From Steromphala cineraria (taxonomy: Eukaryota; Mollusca; Gastropoda; Trochida; Trochidae), in contig OU744720.1 in NCBI GenBank assembly GCA_916613615.1, positions 3,637,749 to 3,701,748 of the forward strand: DNA of 64,000 bases, written 5' to 3'. Made by a program: the position numbers and the translations under genes. Positions 1 through 12,876 of this stretch are shown one piece after another (position 1 is the stretch's first letter; every line of letters starts with the position of its first letter). A model generated the notes under the pieces. That model had not been told where the DNA came from, did no database searches, and worked only from the letters and a program-made list of their open reading frames with translations.

Positions 1-3000
1 AGAACATTGTAAGCACTGAAGGGGTTATGATAGTGTTTTGATACCCCTGCCTATATTAAACAAAGATTTTTTGATAAAGACACCAATAATTTCATCAAGA
101 TTAAAGGGGGACTGAAATGGTCTATGGCCACTTTCGGGATTAATAAAAATGCAATTTGAATCAGAGTCAACTTTGAATTTTCGAAATCGGACGGCAACTT
201 GCCTAAATACGGGTTTAAAAATACACTGCCTAATTAGTCCCGGCGAACAGAATCTGTGGTCACTGAAGCGTGATCCGAGCGTGTCTACTTACTGTGACGT
301 AGCAGTAGGTGAGTAGTTTCAACAAAATATCATGTTTCAACGGGAAATGACACCTTTTTAATCATTCCTTTAACATACAAATATTCACAAAAAACACTCA
401 ATTTTTGTACATTCCGAAAGCTTAGATATCCGACGACTCAATAACGATTTATTCAAGCCAATAATTATTGTATAAACCATGATGTAGTATCGTATATTTC
501 AAAACCCTATCAAATGAAGCAAAAGGCGACTGCCTTGTTTTATTGGCGCCGTAATGGCTAGACATGTCCGTTTAAAGTGATAATCTGATGGTCTGTTGTT
601 TGCTGAATCTTACATAACATACACTGACAATTATTTCCGACGGTGACAAATAACAAATCGTTTATATTTTCAGTGAACAAACCGACTACTATCTACAATC
701 GAATACATACAATGTTAATTTTTTGTAAGTTTCTTGCAATATAAAGATATGTTATACGGTGGATAATTTTACCATAATGGTTTGAAAGGAATGGAAAAGT
801 GTGAATTATAGGTGAGGTTATATGTTATTTATTATATTTTTTATCTTATGAAAAGATAGGCGCCACAGTGGATGATCTATAGTACGTTATGATCAATCTC
901 CGTAGTTTTTACAACACATATAAATAATTAAATAGTTAAACATTATTTACCAATGGTTGATCTATTCAATATATATAAGATTTCGATACGTATTGAAAAT
1001 GAAATAATGTTATTTTTGGGATCACACTGTTTTGCATATAACATTCCGCATAATGATAGTCTCATCCATCAAAGTGATTCCAACAACAAAAGTAGTACAG
1101 AGTATATCTTAGATATAATCGTACTTGCTTTTGGCCTTCTTTAATAAATCAGAATTTAACACATAAAACGTTTAGTTTGAAGGAGGTTTATCTCCAGACA
1201 TTATGGTAGATACGCAAATGGAGACAGACCCGGTGGGCGGGGCGTCACACTCTAATGAGTTTTCAAAGCGTTCGCCTGTTAATTTCGGCGGCTTTCTAAA
1301 AACCGGGTATAAAATGCTGATTAAAAGCCTAATTTATGTGTGTATTGTCTCAATTATATGCTCATTGCATTCTCATAGATAATGGTACTTGAGATATTGA
1401 TATATTATTCTTAGAAAAAGTACATTGCGTAACCTCTTTAATACAAATATGTGTTATTACAAACGTAGTACAAATCAAATACATCCTTTTCTTTGAAATA
1501 TCATTATAAAAGACGTTGAAAGCGATTCAAGTCAAATATGATATTGTTATTCAATTACTCATTCAAGTGTATAAATAAGTTATTCAAGTATTCAATTAGA
1601 GGATAACGATGGAAAGCTTCTATGAAACGAGGTTGAAAAAAAAAAAAGTGCGGAAATGAAGAGTATTTTGATACAAAATTCAAGTATATTGTCAAAACAA
1701 AGCACATGCCATTCACTATAACGATGTTAATAACTCTCTCTGGCTCTTTGGAAAAAATTACATCGAATTGTCTTAACATTAACTACTTTCCATACATTAT
1801 AAGTTGAAAAAGTACAGCTCCGTACCTTAAGTTTGTTCACTTACCTCCTGCAAATATCATGTTATTCGAAATGTCTTTCAGGTATTCCAGCATTTTAAAA
1901 GGAAACGGATCATTTTAAAAAGTCATTATAAACGTTAAAGATTATTTTTGCGTTTACAGTTTCGTGTGTCATACCAATCATTTAACCGTAAGTATTTTGG
2001 CAGGTTATCGTAGTGACCATGGATCCAAATTTCGAATAAACTATAAAAATATGTCCCTGTTTGTCACCATGCCACATGTCGAAATTTTGCACCAAGGACC
2101 AGATGATCCCAATATATTATGGTTTAAAAATTCCATTTCACTTAATTGGTGTTCAATCTGCTTGGGTTACATAATTTACATCTAAACTAAACCCGGACAA
2201 CATTATATTTGCATTAAGATAAACTAGCAAGTGAACAAACGTAAGCTGTAGATGGTTTAATATTGTAATATAAGCAACATGATACGCGGCTCTTTAAATA
2301 AATTTAATATCAACATACAAAACTAAAGAATTTAAGCAATTCAAAGTGTTTTCAACGAGGAAAGCTTTCTGACAAGAGAGAAGAAAATGTATTGTATTAA
2401 TTGACATAACAAGTATCTTGAGATAAAAGTATATATTAAAATAAATTCATAAAGTTGAACCGTTAATATGTATTAGTTTTCAAAGAAGTTTTAATTACCT
2501 AATTGTATAGACATTTGGTTTCAATACTATTTTATGCCACCAGGTTCTCGGTTCAAATCTACCAATATTACCTGTACATTATTGATATCAATTGTTTCGA
2601 GTCAAAAAGGATTTTTAAATGACTGTAACCAACCTGAGCGAGGCAGTAATGAAGATGAACCAGAATCACAGCGAGGAATATTCCTCCACGAGACATTGCG
2701 CCCATCTTGCAGGTGCTTGGTAAACTTATAATTCTCGGAGTTTCGTCAACGACTGCTACCCTGTGAGTTTGTAGTAGCGCATTAAAAGTCTTGCAATATA
2801 TCTCTTGTCAAATGGTGAACGTCACTCCTTAAACGGATTACAAATAAACTTTTGTTAGACATAAGCTTTTGAATGTATATCTTCGAGCATGGCCTACCAA
2901 TCTCGGCTGGGTACGATAGGTGTCTGAATATGTGTCGCCATAGAGGTCCCTTTAACCACTGGGCTATACAAATGACCGTATTGAAGATATTTCTATACGC

Positions 3001-5704
3001 TGACGTTCCGCTATGGTATATAGTGTTGTTGGGCAAACTTTCTACAACGACTTACTAAATGGAATTAACGGTTTACTTGATTTATACAATGGGAGAGATA
3101 TTTAGTCAAATGGTTGATAAACACATTCATAATGTTTATAAATACCTTTGTCATAACGTTTTGCAATCTTGATATAACAGTCGTATACATATTCATTCCA
3201 TGTTTTAATTATCCGTTTTAAAGTTTATCATATTTTTTTCAAAGGTATAATAAATAATTTACTTTCTTTAAAAAAGCTGTTTCATAAGTGATCGCACCAT
3301 GAAAAAAAGCTTATGCAATCATTTACCTGTTTTGGTCTTTTTTCTCCTAGATTCATACATTGACTGTATCATGGTATTTAATTAATTCAGATCAACACGT
3401 TTTATATTAGGTCATATTGACCAGTGTGAGAGGTTGATCCGATGACCTTTCGTGTGTAACAGTGCGTCGAATGATACATTTTGAAAAAAATCTCAGTTTT
3501 GATACTGATAAGGAAAATATCATTAATATGATCATATTTTGATTGTATAAATAGTTTTGGATAATATGATTGAAAGCAATCACTCTTTTATTTAATTATG
3601 TAATTATTTCATGCTCCAACTTTGTGATTATTAATCGCCACGTCAGTATCTGTGCGATGTGCAATCATTATTTGTCATTGACACCTTGCAACTACACTAA
3701 ACCATTTGAAAATGTAAAACTATATTCGATTGATACATCAAACAATCGGATTATTACTCGAAATGGTCTCTCTGACCGCGCCGAATGAAAGAACTCAATA
3801 CAGCATTCATTTCGAGTGTAGCTGAGTCTTTTCTGATTGACCGATCGGCTGTTTTCAGAGTTCAGCGGGACGACCCACCTTACCGGTCAATCTTAGATCA
3901 ACAGTATGTACCTAATATAAAACCTATTGATCAAAATTTATTTAGATTATTGGCACGTCAAAGAAATTATACGCTTCCCAGATAAGGTGAAATAAAGGAT
4001 CCTGGTCATACAGACAAGAGTGATGCGGATTTTCTAAAACAATTGAACATAAGAACAGAAAAAACATTCAACAGAAAAAGCATGTTTGAAGATTACATTT
4101 TAAAAGTTCATATTTCAATGTTTTTCTTGGCTATAAAGTTTCATGTTATCCCCGTTTCAACATTTGGAAAATGATGATGCATGAGTTTTAACATAATGTG
4201 CCAAGAAATGCTTCGAAGCTAAAAAATACACTCAAATGGGGAGGTCCACCAAAAACATTACGTCGAGTTGGACCGAACCTTTGCAACTGTTCACTTGTGA
4301 AACGACGTCGCTGATTGCACAACTAACTTCAATCGCATCCAACCGGGTATCTACCTTTCTAACCAATGTATTTGGCGAATCGGAGCACAGGCTAGATCAA
4401 AATAACATGACTGAGCTGCCTCTGCGGGGAGAGAATGACGGTTTCAGTATTTTCTTAGTTTTAGAATGTTTGTTGAAGGTTCAGTTGAGCTGTCTTATGT
4501 GTTTTTCGAAATCCATTCACCCTACCCCTTTCTTCTTTCTTTATTTGAAGTTCAAGCAATTAACTTTGTGTTTCGTTGGTGCTATGGTGTCTATTATAAT
4601 TAAAATGTGTTTCATTTCCCCTTCAGTAGCCTGTTAAAAGTTGTTGATAAACATCAGCGTTTCACCTTTTGTCATTCATGCCTAATTGGTTTATGGTTTA
4701 AATGTATCAACTGTTTATAGGTCCTCTTTTAAATTAAGTGTTACACACATAGTTTCTGTATTCGGGATATTGTCGCCCAAGTAAGTTAGAGAATTTGTTA
4801 ATATTATTAGACTCTCTTCTCAAATGGCAGCGAGACGGTACGTGTAACCTGTATACTACCAGTGTAGGCCTACACCACGCTCTGGTATGGGGGACGAGTC
4901 GCGATACAATGCAGCAGCAATATAGCATACACACTCATTCATATCACAGACATAGGTCAAATATCAACCAACACGTTCGAATCCATTACACTTACGCTTT
5001 TTGATTTGTATACACTATCGAATACAATGTCATAGAACTGCGTTTAACCGCATGACCCAAATGACGTCAAATAGACATAAACCTATACGTACTTGCTCTA
5101 CATAAAAACTGTCCTTGAGAGGAATCAGTCATATATTACTGCTAAGTCATATGAAATCCGTATGAACTACGATGTCGACGACTTTCGATTTTAGTCAATA
5201 CTGAGGGTAATCCAACAGGAAAGGGTTTTGGTCTGTTAAACCTGGTTGTTGCCATCCTGTGGTGTAAATGTTTAGGAGTTTAAGGCGTACTTTAAGTGTG
5301 TTCACTTGCTAGTGTATATTAGTTCAAACATCATGTAATTAGGGTTTAGGCTTGCATCAATCAAAGAAAGTTAACAGAACTGGCAAAGAATGACCCATTG
5401 TTTATGTGTAATAGTACAACTATTCTAACTTACTTCGAAGTCTTCTGGTCTGTCGTGCTAATTTTCGAATTTTAACAGAATGAAAAAGTCATAAGGGGCA
5501 ATATCTTTAAATTACGTTTTTTCCCGAATGTCGATTGAAATATTCCATTCCGACTTTCTTAGAAAAAAACTCATCACAGTTACATTAATAGAGAGGAAAG
5601 GAACAAACTTGAACTGTATTGTAGGCCTTTATACATTTTTAAGAGCAATGAGAACAGTGTTTTCAAATGTTGAACCTTCCTCACTTCAATGACCTGCCTA
5701 TATG
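1..5704. other. Intergenic DNA, no gene seen
   Basis: AT-rich sequence with only short, unrelated open frames (under about 135 codons). None has a recognisable motif, convincing splice context or composition unlike the background. I see no tRNA-like or tandem structure. Exons too short to recognise alone could be missed. Confidence 0.6.
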
Positions 5705-6069
5705 TTAAAGGGGGTGTAGCACGTTTTTAGGGGGAATATAAGGTGATGTCAGGAAAATGTAAATTAATGGTTCCAATTGAAAGACAATCTGCTTAAATTA
5801 AATGGAGCAGTAATATGTCATATATATGATGTAAAGTTTAGCCATACAATTCCTTTTTTCGTACACAAAATGACTTAAAGGTGTTCACACAAAATGGCCG
5901 CCAATGGATTTAATGTGAATCTTCAAAATGTGTCCTCTGACTATAGATGATTGGTTTGTGTAATGAGATTTTTGACACTGTCTAAATAATACATTAAGCA
6001 TTAACTTACAATTATCAGTGAAAAATTTAAAATGTAAAATTATCAAAACATGTGCTACTGCCCCTTTAA
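5705..6069. mobile_element. MITE family A, copy 1 (TTAA-flanked)
   Basis: A 365-bp non-coding element with terminal inverted repeats. The left end reads TTAAAGGGGGTGTAGCACG and the right end CTACTGCCCCTTTAA, which is the inverse of the left. Both ends carry TTAA, the target duplicated by piggyBac-type transposases. A second copy with the same interior lies at 16135-16485. It contains no transposase ORF, so it would need a transposase in trans. Assignment to piggyBac rests only on the TTAA target. Confidence 0.75.
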
Positions 6070-6426
6070 TGTTTACTATACTTATGTAGTAAAATGTTAA
6101 AATGATTCATTTTTAGCAGTTTGCATCAACAATTCTAAATACTAAATGAAAATACTCCATCTTAATTGAATGAAAAATACATGTCAAGGTCAATTTTTGA
6201 AGAGATTTTTGTAATATTAGGCATTGCGATCTGGGTATCATATATTTTCACTGCATGACGTTGTGCAAATGTATGTTCATAAGAGAAAGGGTAGATTTTA
6301 GTGTGTCTTAATAGGTTTTCAAAAAAGCGTTGGATACTATTAATCTTTAAACCTTGTTTGATTGTCTTAAGGATGTTGGCATAACTGTGAATATTTTTTA
6401 TAAATAGTGTCAATGTTTTAAAAGAT

Positions 6427-7922
6427 TGTAGCTTGTGTTAGGACCCCAAATGGCCTTACTGATTCCTTCAGGTGTAACCAAGGTTACCGTCAAGGATGCA
6501 TTTTAAGTCCCTTAATATTCACCTTCTTCGTTAATAAGCCATTTTCAATTTAAAAATTTCTGGAGGAAAGGGTGTGAATATTAATGCAAATGTGGATAAT
6601 TTTTGCGCATTAATGTTTGTTGATGATGTGTCAGGGTAAATGCATTAGAATTATTTAGTAAGCATATTGGCATGACGGTTAGTCTATACAAAACTAAGAA
6701 TATGATGTTTCGCAATTAAGAATATTTTAGGCATTATGAAAAGTGGTTCTTTGAAGGTAAACAGGTTGACGTTGTGTCCTCCTTTGGGTACTTTGGTATA
6801 GTTTTCACCCCTAGACTGTCATGGACTAAAGCTAAACTCGCAAGGTACATGTAATAAAGCACTTATTTCTATTTATGCCTTTCAAGCATTTTGATCTTTG
6901 TCACCCCATGATCTTTTTAACTTTTTGATTCTATCATTCTGCCTATTTTGTGTTATGGATCTGAAGTCTAGGGAACATCTTATTGTTAGATCATTGAAGG
7001 TCTGCAGATGAAGGTATGTAGGCAGCTGCTCAGAGTAGAAATGTTAGTAGTAGTATGGTGTTAGGAGAATGTGATAGGCTTCCATAACAGTTTAATTACA
7101 TCTCTAGAGTGGTCAACTATTGGTGTAGATTAATTCAGCTAGATTTACAAAGACTTCCATCTCAGGGTTATGCTATGTTGAAATCTCTTGAAGATTCGGT
7201 CTGTTCACTTGGGCTACATACATTAAGAATATCTTGTTTGAACATGGTTTTGGGTTCGTATGGCTTTCACAGGATGTGGGTGAGCAAGATTGTTATGCAG
7301 CTGAGGCTTTCTTATATTCTAAAGCAATCATGGTCTAACAATATTCATAATCTTTCAGATTCACTTGCCTACAAACGTTTTAATTCATTACTACATGTAG
7401 AATGCTATTCTACATTATCTACGTCTCCCTATCTTAAATATCTTTTAGCAAAGTTTAGGTGTAGCAATTTTGGGTTAGGTATTGAAAGAGGAAGATACAC
7501 TATTTACTCATTGCTGACAGACTCTGTTTTCATTTCATAATGAACAATATTGAAGATGAATGCCGCATTCTATTTTATTGTAGATTGTATTATGATGCCA
7601 GAAGTAAGATAATAACTCCATTATTGTACAGTTCTGTCAACAAAATTACCTTGAGATACATTCTTAACAGTCAAGATAGAAATAAAATCTTAAATGTTTG
7701 TAACTTTCTCAAATGGTTAAAGCTAAAACCTTATCCTGTATCATTTTATGAGCGCTTGAATCAAATTTGTCTGTCTGGCATTGTGGTCAATTATCTCTGT
7801 TCAATGTTGTATGTGAAGCGCCATGCGTAGACGAGTCGTAAAATCGCTCATATCTTTCTCTCATGTGATTTGATGAGCACAGTATACATTAATAAACATA
7901 TCTGTATAATAATGAAAAAAAA
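6427..7922 (+). mobile_element. Decayed LINE (non-LTR retrotransposon), reverse transcriptase to 3' end
   Basis: Broken reading frames together match the reverse transcriptase of a non-LTR retrotransposon. Near 6475-6530 there is a GYRQGCILSPLIF block, the usual G-RQGC-LSPLLF motif. Near 6600-6640 LMFVDDVSG corresponds to the catalytic FADD box. Near 6760-6840 comes a GKQ-V-SSFGYFGI block ending LSWTKAKLAR, and near 6950 PILCYGSEV. Two longer open pieces, 7109-7540 and 7540-7830, carry the C-terminal region, including IERGRY and an IEDECRILFYC remnant of the usual zinc-knuckle-like motif. The element ends in a short poly-A run at about 7913-7922. Many stops and frameshifts make it inactive. 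The clade cannot be assigned from this fragment. The first half of the element is missing or too decayed to see. Confidence 0.85.
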
Positions 7923-8264
7923 AGGATATCAAATCGATGTAGCTATAAATGTATGAAGGGTTGTTCCAGGAAGGTAAGGCCTGGGCCCTTGGCTTTCATA
8001 CCCTCTGTAGGACATATAAGCATTTTACTCAGGTTGCTTTTATTTAAATCATAATCCATCCGAGATCAGACTAATTTATCTGAAATACAGTCCGCTTCTA
8101 CATGAGCCATGAAGATACTTTGATGTGATATATACATAGATACTAAAGCCCTTCAGGGTTCATTGAGTCAGAAATGTATCCTCAATACTCACGTGGTCAT
8201 TTTCACAAGAAGGTTTTACTACAAAACTTTTAAAGATGTTGCCATCAAATGTATTTTCATTTTA

Positions 8265-8690
8265 GCTCATCTGGCCTGATAGGACCGATGGGCTTATAGC
8301 ATGGCATGATGTTCGGCCTCCGTCCATGATCTTTGTGCATTTCGACTTCTTCTCCAGAAACATTTTCTCTATAACGCTGAAACCTTGTATACATACTCAT
8401 TGACTTGTGAGGACTATAATTCATTGACTCTGTGGTCCCTCATAAGGACCACAGGGGCCAAAGTATACTAAGTACCACAGGGGTCTTGTCTATAACCTCT
8501 TTTCATCTTCTCCGGAAGAACAAGGCCTAGAATGCTGATATGATGTGAAGAGACTCACAACAGGTATTCTAAATTGTACATTTAATGACTCTGTGATCCA
8601 TTAAGAACCACATTGGCCACAACCTAGAGCAAAAATGAATATGAAGCCTGATGAGCTACAGAGCCCATGGCTCTATTTTTACAATTTGTG
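8265..8690. repeat. Interspersed repeat with AGCTCATC ends (CCGTCC family)
   Basis: It begins AGCTCATCTGGCCTGATAGG and ends with the inverse motif CCTGATGAGCTACAGAGCC. The interior has degenerate tandem pieces around a GTGGTCCCTCATAAGGACCAC motif. The same start and end motifs bracket the element at 48297-50160, so this is a second, shorter member of that family. It has no coding capacity. Confidence 0.6.
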
Positions 8691-8888
8691 ACGTCGGATG
8701 AGTATTTCTGTAACAATTAGCATTTTCCGTTTAGTAAACATGCTGATGTGGTTTTCCTGGGGACCAGTTACCACCGTCATATCCTTGTCTCTAAAGGCTG
8801 CAGCGGACTAATATTATCTGATGATACACCGCAATAGAGGAGGCCCGATATTCTCTCTGAACTTTGTGCGTCCATCCTTGTTTCCGCC

Positions 8889-9200
8889 ATGCCCAGATTG
8901 AGCAGCAAAATTACGTCAATAACTTGTGTTATATTGGCGATGACGCTATTCGTCCGTTCTCTCTTTGCATGGATAGGCGCTGAAACAATGAATCACGCAA
9001 ATGACGGAACACTTTCAGTTAAAATAACGATGAAAAAGAACAAAACGGTAAACATTTCATATTTTCAAAACGAAATATTTTCTTTTCCCACTGTTACATT
9101 CACAAGCACATACTCGATAAGTCGGGGTAATCGTTCCGACTTTTCTATCGAGGATGTCAAGGAACAATGCCAAGATAAAGCTGGGTTAGAAAAACAATAA
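8889..9200 (+). CDS. Hypothetical 103-aa protein with N-terminal hydrophobic segment (doubtful)
   Basis: An open frame with a GCCATGC start context. Residues about 9-28 are hydrophobic (ITSITCVILAMTLFVRSLFAW) and could be a signal peptide or single membrane segment. The remainder has three possible N-glycosylation sites (NKT, NIS, NRS) and an FPTVTF motif. That motif, following a membrane segment, faintly recalls the start of DEG/ENaC channel subunits, but the match is too short to assign. The stop codon overlaps an AATAAA (9196-9201), so any transcript would need a poly(A) site just after. No neighbouring exon was recognised. It may be a chance ORF, a lone exon or a small secreted protein gene. 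Confidence 0.25.
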   Translation: MPRLSSKITSITCVILAMTLFVRSLFAWIGAETMNHANDGTLSVKITMKKNKTVNISYFQNEIFSFPTVTFTSTYSISRGNRSDFSIEDVKEQCQDKAGLEKQ

Positions 9201-9201
9201 A

Positions 9202-9990
9202 GCTTTTATAACTGATCAATGAACCAAATATGGGAATTAGAATACGATTAGTCAAACAATTTTGAACGATAAAAATAATATAAGGATTTGGTAACTTCAA
9301 CGAGAGATAATGCTTATTGTTTGTTGCGCTTCTTTGGGATGCATTTTAGAACTTAATGACGACGTTGATTAAACTCTTTATTCGTGTTTCGCAACACAGG
9401 GAATAACGAAAATCTTATCAAATATTCCTCTATATTGAAAACAGGACAATGTGCTTCGTCTCGATAGGTAGTACACATTTTCCATATGATAAGAAAACAG
9501 GTAAACGTTAATTGGAAATTCGGCTTTTGGACGCATAAAGTAAATAGTAAATTGACGTTTTGGGGGATTGTTATGAACCGTATTTAGTTGATGGTTGGAC
9601 TCAAATAAATTGTTATCTTTGAAAGAAATATGAGTGCTATTAGTTAACCTTCACATTGCGTCATCCCTGTATCTTCTCACTTCAAATGGTCGGGTTCATA
9701 ACCATCACGTACTGATGATAAAGACCACTGCTAACCTTCTTCACCTTTCTTTACATATATGATAGCTGCGCCTTCTAAACCGAGATGTTTTGTTCAATCA
9801 TGGTTCAAAGCGTCGCCCAAAAACCTTCAATTGACACGAATTATAGTGCCTAAAGTACACGTCAGCTTCACAGAAGTTCTACAGCGAGAAGGGACAACGT
9901 GCCCTGTCTTGTCACAGGGGAAGATAAACAGTTCAGGTATAAACAGAATGTTTAATTTTGGGCTGTCGATAATATTAACCCTATAGGTTT
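9202..9990. other. Intergenic DNA, no feature seen
   Basis: No gene, repeat or structural RNA was recognised. A 75-codon frame at 9759-9986 has no features that support coding. Confidence 0.55.
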
Positions 9991-10311
9991 ATCAGCCGAC
10001 CCGCACGCATTCTTTCCCACGGCCAAGGAGCAGCGAACCAGCAATGAGCGATAATAGCCGTAATGCGGCCAGTCACACGGCTCTTGAGCTAGCAGTGAAG
10101 AGTTAATCTGCCAGGCAGGTGAAGGGTTAAGGGGGACAAGCAGTGAGGGTTAATGTCTCGCCGGCGTTAGTTCAGGATGTGAATCAGAGAGACTTCATGG
10201 GGAGGAAGGAAGAGACGCTAGCTGGCCGTGTTGCGTGTGCATACCTCTCTCACTCACTCGACATGACGCTCAGTCCACCAGAGTTGCACACCAGGACACG
10301 AGATTTCACAG
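9990..10311 (+). other. Candidate 5' non-coding exon of the GPCR gene
   Basis: A stretch visibly richer in G and C than its surroundings, ending in a near-consensus splice donor, CAG followed by GTACGT (GT at 10312-10313). The GPCR coding exon downstream has a good acceptor at 11491-11492 (TTTCCTTTCAG), 50 bp before its ATG, so the gene must have at least one upstream 5' UTR exon. This is the best donor I see in the preceding 1.5 kb. The 5' boundary is a guess and an internal GTGAAG at about 10120 is an alternative donor. Pairing with the GPCR exon is inference. Confidence 0.35.
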
Positions 10312-11541
10312 GTACGTACATCATAATGAAATATATACGTAGCTTGCATGGGTCACGCCTCACTGAACTCCACATAGACATATACCTTTACATATCTTGT
10401 ATTTACATATCCTTGTATATATCTTGATTTATTACACCATGGGTCGATATATCAAAGATTGTATTTAAGTGTATTCGTAATAGGGTTACGACAAGGTCGT
10501 ATATTATTTCATATGCTTTTCTGTTGTGTTAGAGGGTATGTTGACTGCTTCTGTTGGTTGTTTTTCTTTAGCAGTGAGAGCGTGACAGGGCCGCATTGAA
10601 CGGTCAGACCCTCTAGCTATTTTAAGAAAGACGATTGTTTGGAATGTGAACCACGTCGGCAAGCCATAAGTCGATCCTTTGAATAAACATTTTAGAAGTC
10701 ATACACGAGATATCGTGATAACCCCCATTCCCATGTTGTAGATAAGACTCGTAACCGGCTCAGGGTTAATGCTGGGAAAGTTGCTGCTATATGTACCCAC
10801 ATAATAAACTTCCTTTGTACTGACTCCAAGCATGTACTTACAACACACTGAAACCGTTATCACTACTTCCGGGACTGAACGTGAACTAACTTCCTCATCC
10901 TCCTCTTGTGTATGAGTGCTTTAATATCATCTGAGTGACAACATTGAAGGTATTTTGTATTTCTAGGAAATGTGATAGATAAGTATGATGAGTATTGTAG
11001 TTCAATTCAATTATTTCAAACAGCCACAATTGGAATCCTGAAATATTGCTGAAGGCACGTTAAATCCCGCTCTCTCACGCACTCAAACTGTTACGAATTT
11101 TAGCACAGCTCGTTCATTCACAGTCAAAGTATTTCGTATTAACTGTATCGAACCTATTAAGACGTCAGGTCGTGACATATGATTAGTTACTAGACGAAAC
11201 AGATAGAAGCTAGGACATAACCCGAAACAAACCTTCATTATCTTCATAGAGCAATAAACGTAGGGTGGGATATGTAAATAAGGATAGAATGCGAATTTTT
11301 AAAGTTATAAAGCAAGAACTGCACATGGCCATATTGCACCTTCACTTGAAAACTCCTATTATTGTTTCCAATTTGAGAAAGCTCGATACAGTAGGCCTAC
11401 AGTTAACGTAAACTTGATACAGACATTATTCTCTCAATTCAATTGCCCAAAATCAAATGTAAGTTTCAATAACGACCAATATTTCCTTTCAGAGGCATCG
11501 CTGCAGAGGTAGGGAGTCCAAGAAGACAGAGAGGCGAGGCA

Positions 11542-12876
11542 ATGGCCAGACGGTATGCAGACATAACCAACATATCAGACGTCATCACCACACTGAATGA
11601 AGCGCCATCTGACGACCAGGAACGGAACCTTGCACTACTACCCGTCATCATCTACATCTCTATCATGATTCTGGTGGGCACGTCAGGAAACATTGTCGTC
11701 TGCTACGTATACGGATTCAAACTCAAAGTCAGCGTCACCAAGCAGTTTATCCTTGTGCTTGCCGTGCTGGATCTGTCCAACTGTGTACTGTGCGCTCCAA
11801 CTGAGCTGGCTATCGTGTTCAGGATCGTCTCCTTCGACCTGCCAGCGTTGTGCAAACTGTCCCGCTTCCTAACGTATAGTCTGAACGGAGCCACATCCCT
11901 CATCCTCCTGGCTATTGCAGTGGACCGGTACTGCAAGGTGTGCAAACCTCTCAAGGTCTTCTTCACACGGAGGCGTGCACGGACGTTTTGTATCGTTGCT
12001 GTCGTCCTCTCCTTCGTCATGTCGTGCCCTTCTCTAGTCCTCTACGGAACCAAAACAGTTCCAATCAACGCTAACCAAACCGGCAGCACCTGTCTGATTC
12101 ACGACCAGTTCGAGGACACATGGTGGCCCCTGGTCTTCTACACTGTGTTCTTCGTCCTGTTCCTCCTGATAGCAAGCACCATCATCGGTCTGTACGTCGT
12201 TATAGCAAGACAGATCCGGAGTCTGAGACAGCGTCAGGATCAGCGCATCAGCAACAGCCCCGTCCACAGACGCATATCCGGGTACATCGACAGTGCAGAA
12301 GTGAGTGAAATACAGCTTCAGAACTTGCATCAGATGCAAAAGTGCATCACAGACGATAACAGCAATGACCGTCTCCTCAAACCGACATTATCTCCTCGGA
12401 ACAGTGCCTTACGTCCGCCATCGCCAATTGGCAACCACCTGAGTCCCCCTTCTCCGAATGAAGGTAGTGTCAATTCTGCTGTGCGAAATAGCTTGCAACC
12501 AAAGAAATTAGCTCAGGCTTTAATAAAAGAGCTGCACAGTAGAAAGACAGCATATAAGCCGGGGAAATCTACCCTAATGTTATTTCTCATTACAATAGTG
12601 TTTATGATGAGTTTCCTGCCTTTCTTTATCACTGCCATTATTCGGGGCGCCATGAGAGACAGGTTCATAAACTCTTTATCTTACAGCGGCGTGGTCGTGT
12701 TCAACGTCTTTATCAGATCCTACATGTTGAGTAACGCTGCCAACCCCATCATCTACAGCTTCTGTAACTCGCGCTTCCGCAAGGAGTGTAGGCAGATATT
12801 CTGCAGGTGCGTGAACACACCGAGCCATCCCGACATACGGGTGGAGAATACGGAGAATACACACTCCGTACTCTGA
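11542..12876 (+). CDS. Orphan class A (rhodopsin-like) G protein-coupled receptor
   Basis: A 444-aa seven-helix receptor in one coding exon. Visible hallmarks: N-glycosylation sites N10 and N178; GTSGN in helix 1 (N50); LAVLD in helix 2 (D77); C104 and C184 for the conserved disulfide; DRY at 128-130; FLP at 358-360 in helix 6, where most class A receptors have CWxP; NPIIY at 401-405 in helix 7. The third intracellular loop is long (about 223-342), basic and rich in SPxR/PPSP motifs. Cysteines at 421 and 423 could be palmitoylated. The C-terminus SVL fits a class I PDZ ligand. The overall type is that of peptide receptors of the cholecystokinin/orexin-like group expanded in lophotrochozoans, but the ligand cannot be read from sequence. 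A splice acceptor at 11491-11492 shows a 5' UTR intron. The start is the first ATG after that acceptor. Confidence 0.93.
   Translation: MARRYADITNISDVITTLNEAPSDDQERNLALLPVIIYISIMILVGTSGNIVVCYVYGFKLKVSVTKQFILVLAVLDLSNCVLCAPTELAIVFRIVSFDLPALCKLSRFLTYSLNGATSLILLAIAVDRYCKVCKPLKVFFTRRRARTFCIVAVVLSFVMSCPSLVLYGTKTVPINANQTGSTCLIHDQFEDTWWPLVFYTVFFVLFLLIASTIIGLYVVIARQIRSLRQRQDQRISNSPVHRRISGYIDSAEVSEIQLQNLHQMQKCITDDNSNDRLLKPTLSPRNSALRPPSPIGNHLSPPSPNEGSVNSAVRNSLQPKKLAQALIKELHSRKTAYKPGKSTLMLFLITIVFMMSFLPFFITAIIRGAMRDRFINSLSYSGVVVFNVFIRSYMLSNAANPIIYSFCNSRFRKECRQIFCRCVNTPSHPDIRVENTENTHSVL

Noticed and set aside
1828..2245. Inverted GTTTGTTCACTT motifs as MITE ends
   Set aside because: Only about 12 bases match, with no consistent target duplication and a third copy elsewhere (about 5295); likely chance.
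4236..4637. 133-codon ORF as a gene
   Set aside because: No domain, splice context or composition signal; the hydrophobic patches look like translated AT-rich DNA.
8816..9720. CTGATGA strings (near 8816 and 9712) as hammerhead ribozymes
   Set aside because: No following stem plus GAAA at the required spacing.
9759..10427. 75- and 94-codon ORFs as coding
   Set aside because: No recognisable features. The second overlaps the candidate 5' non-coding exon and runs through its splice donor into low-complexity sequence.
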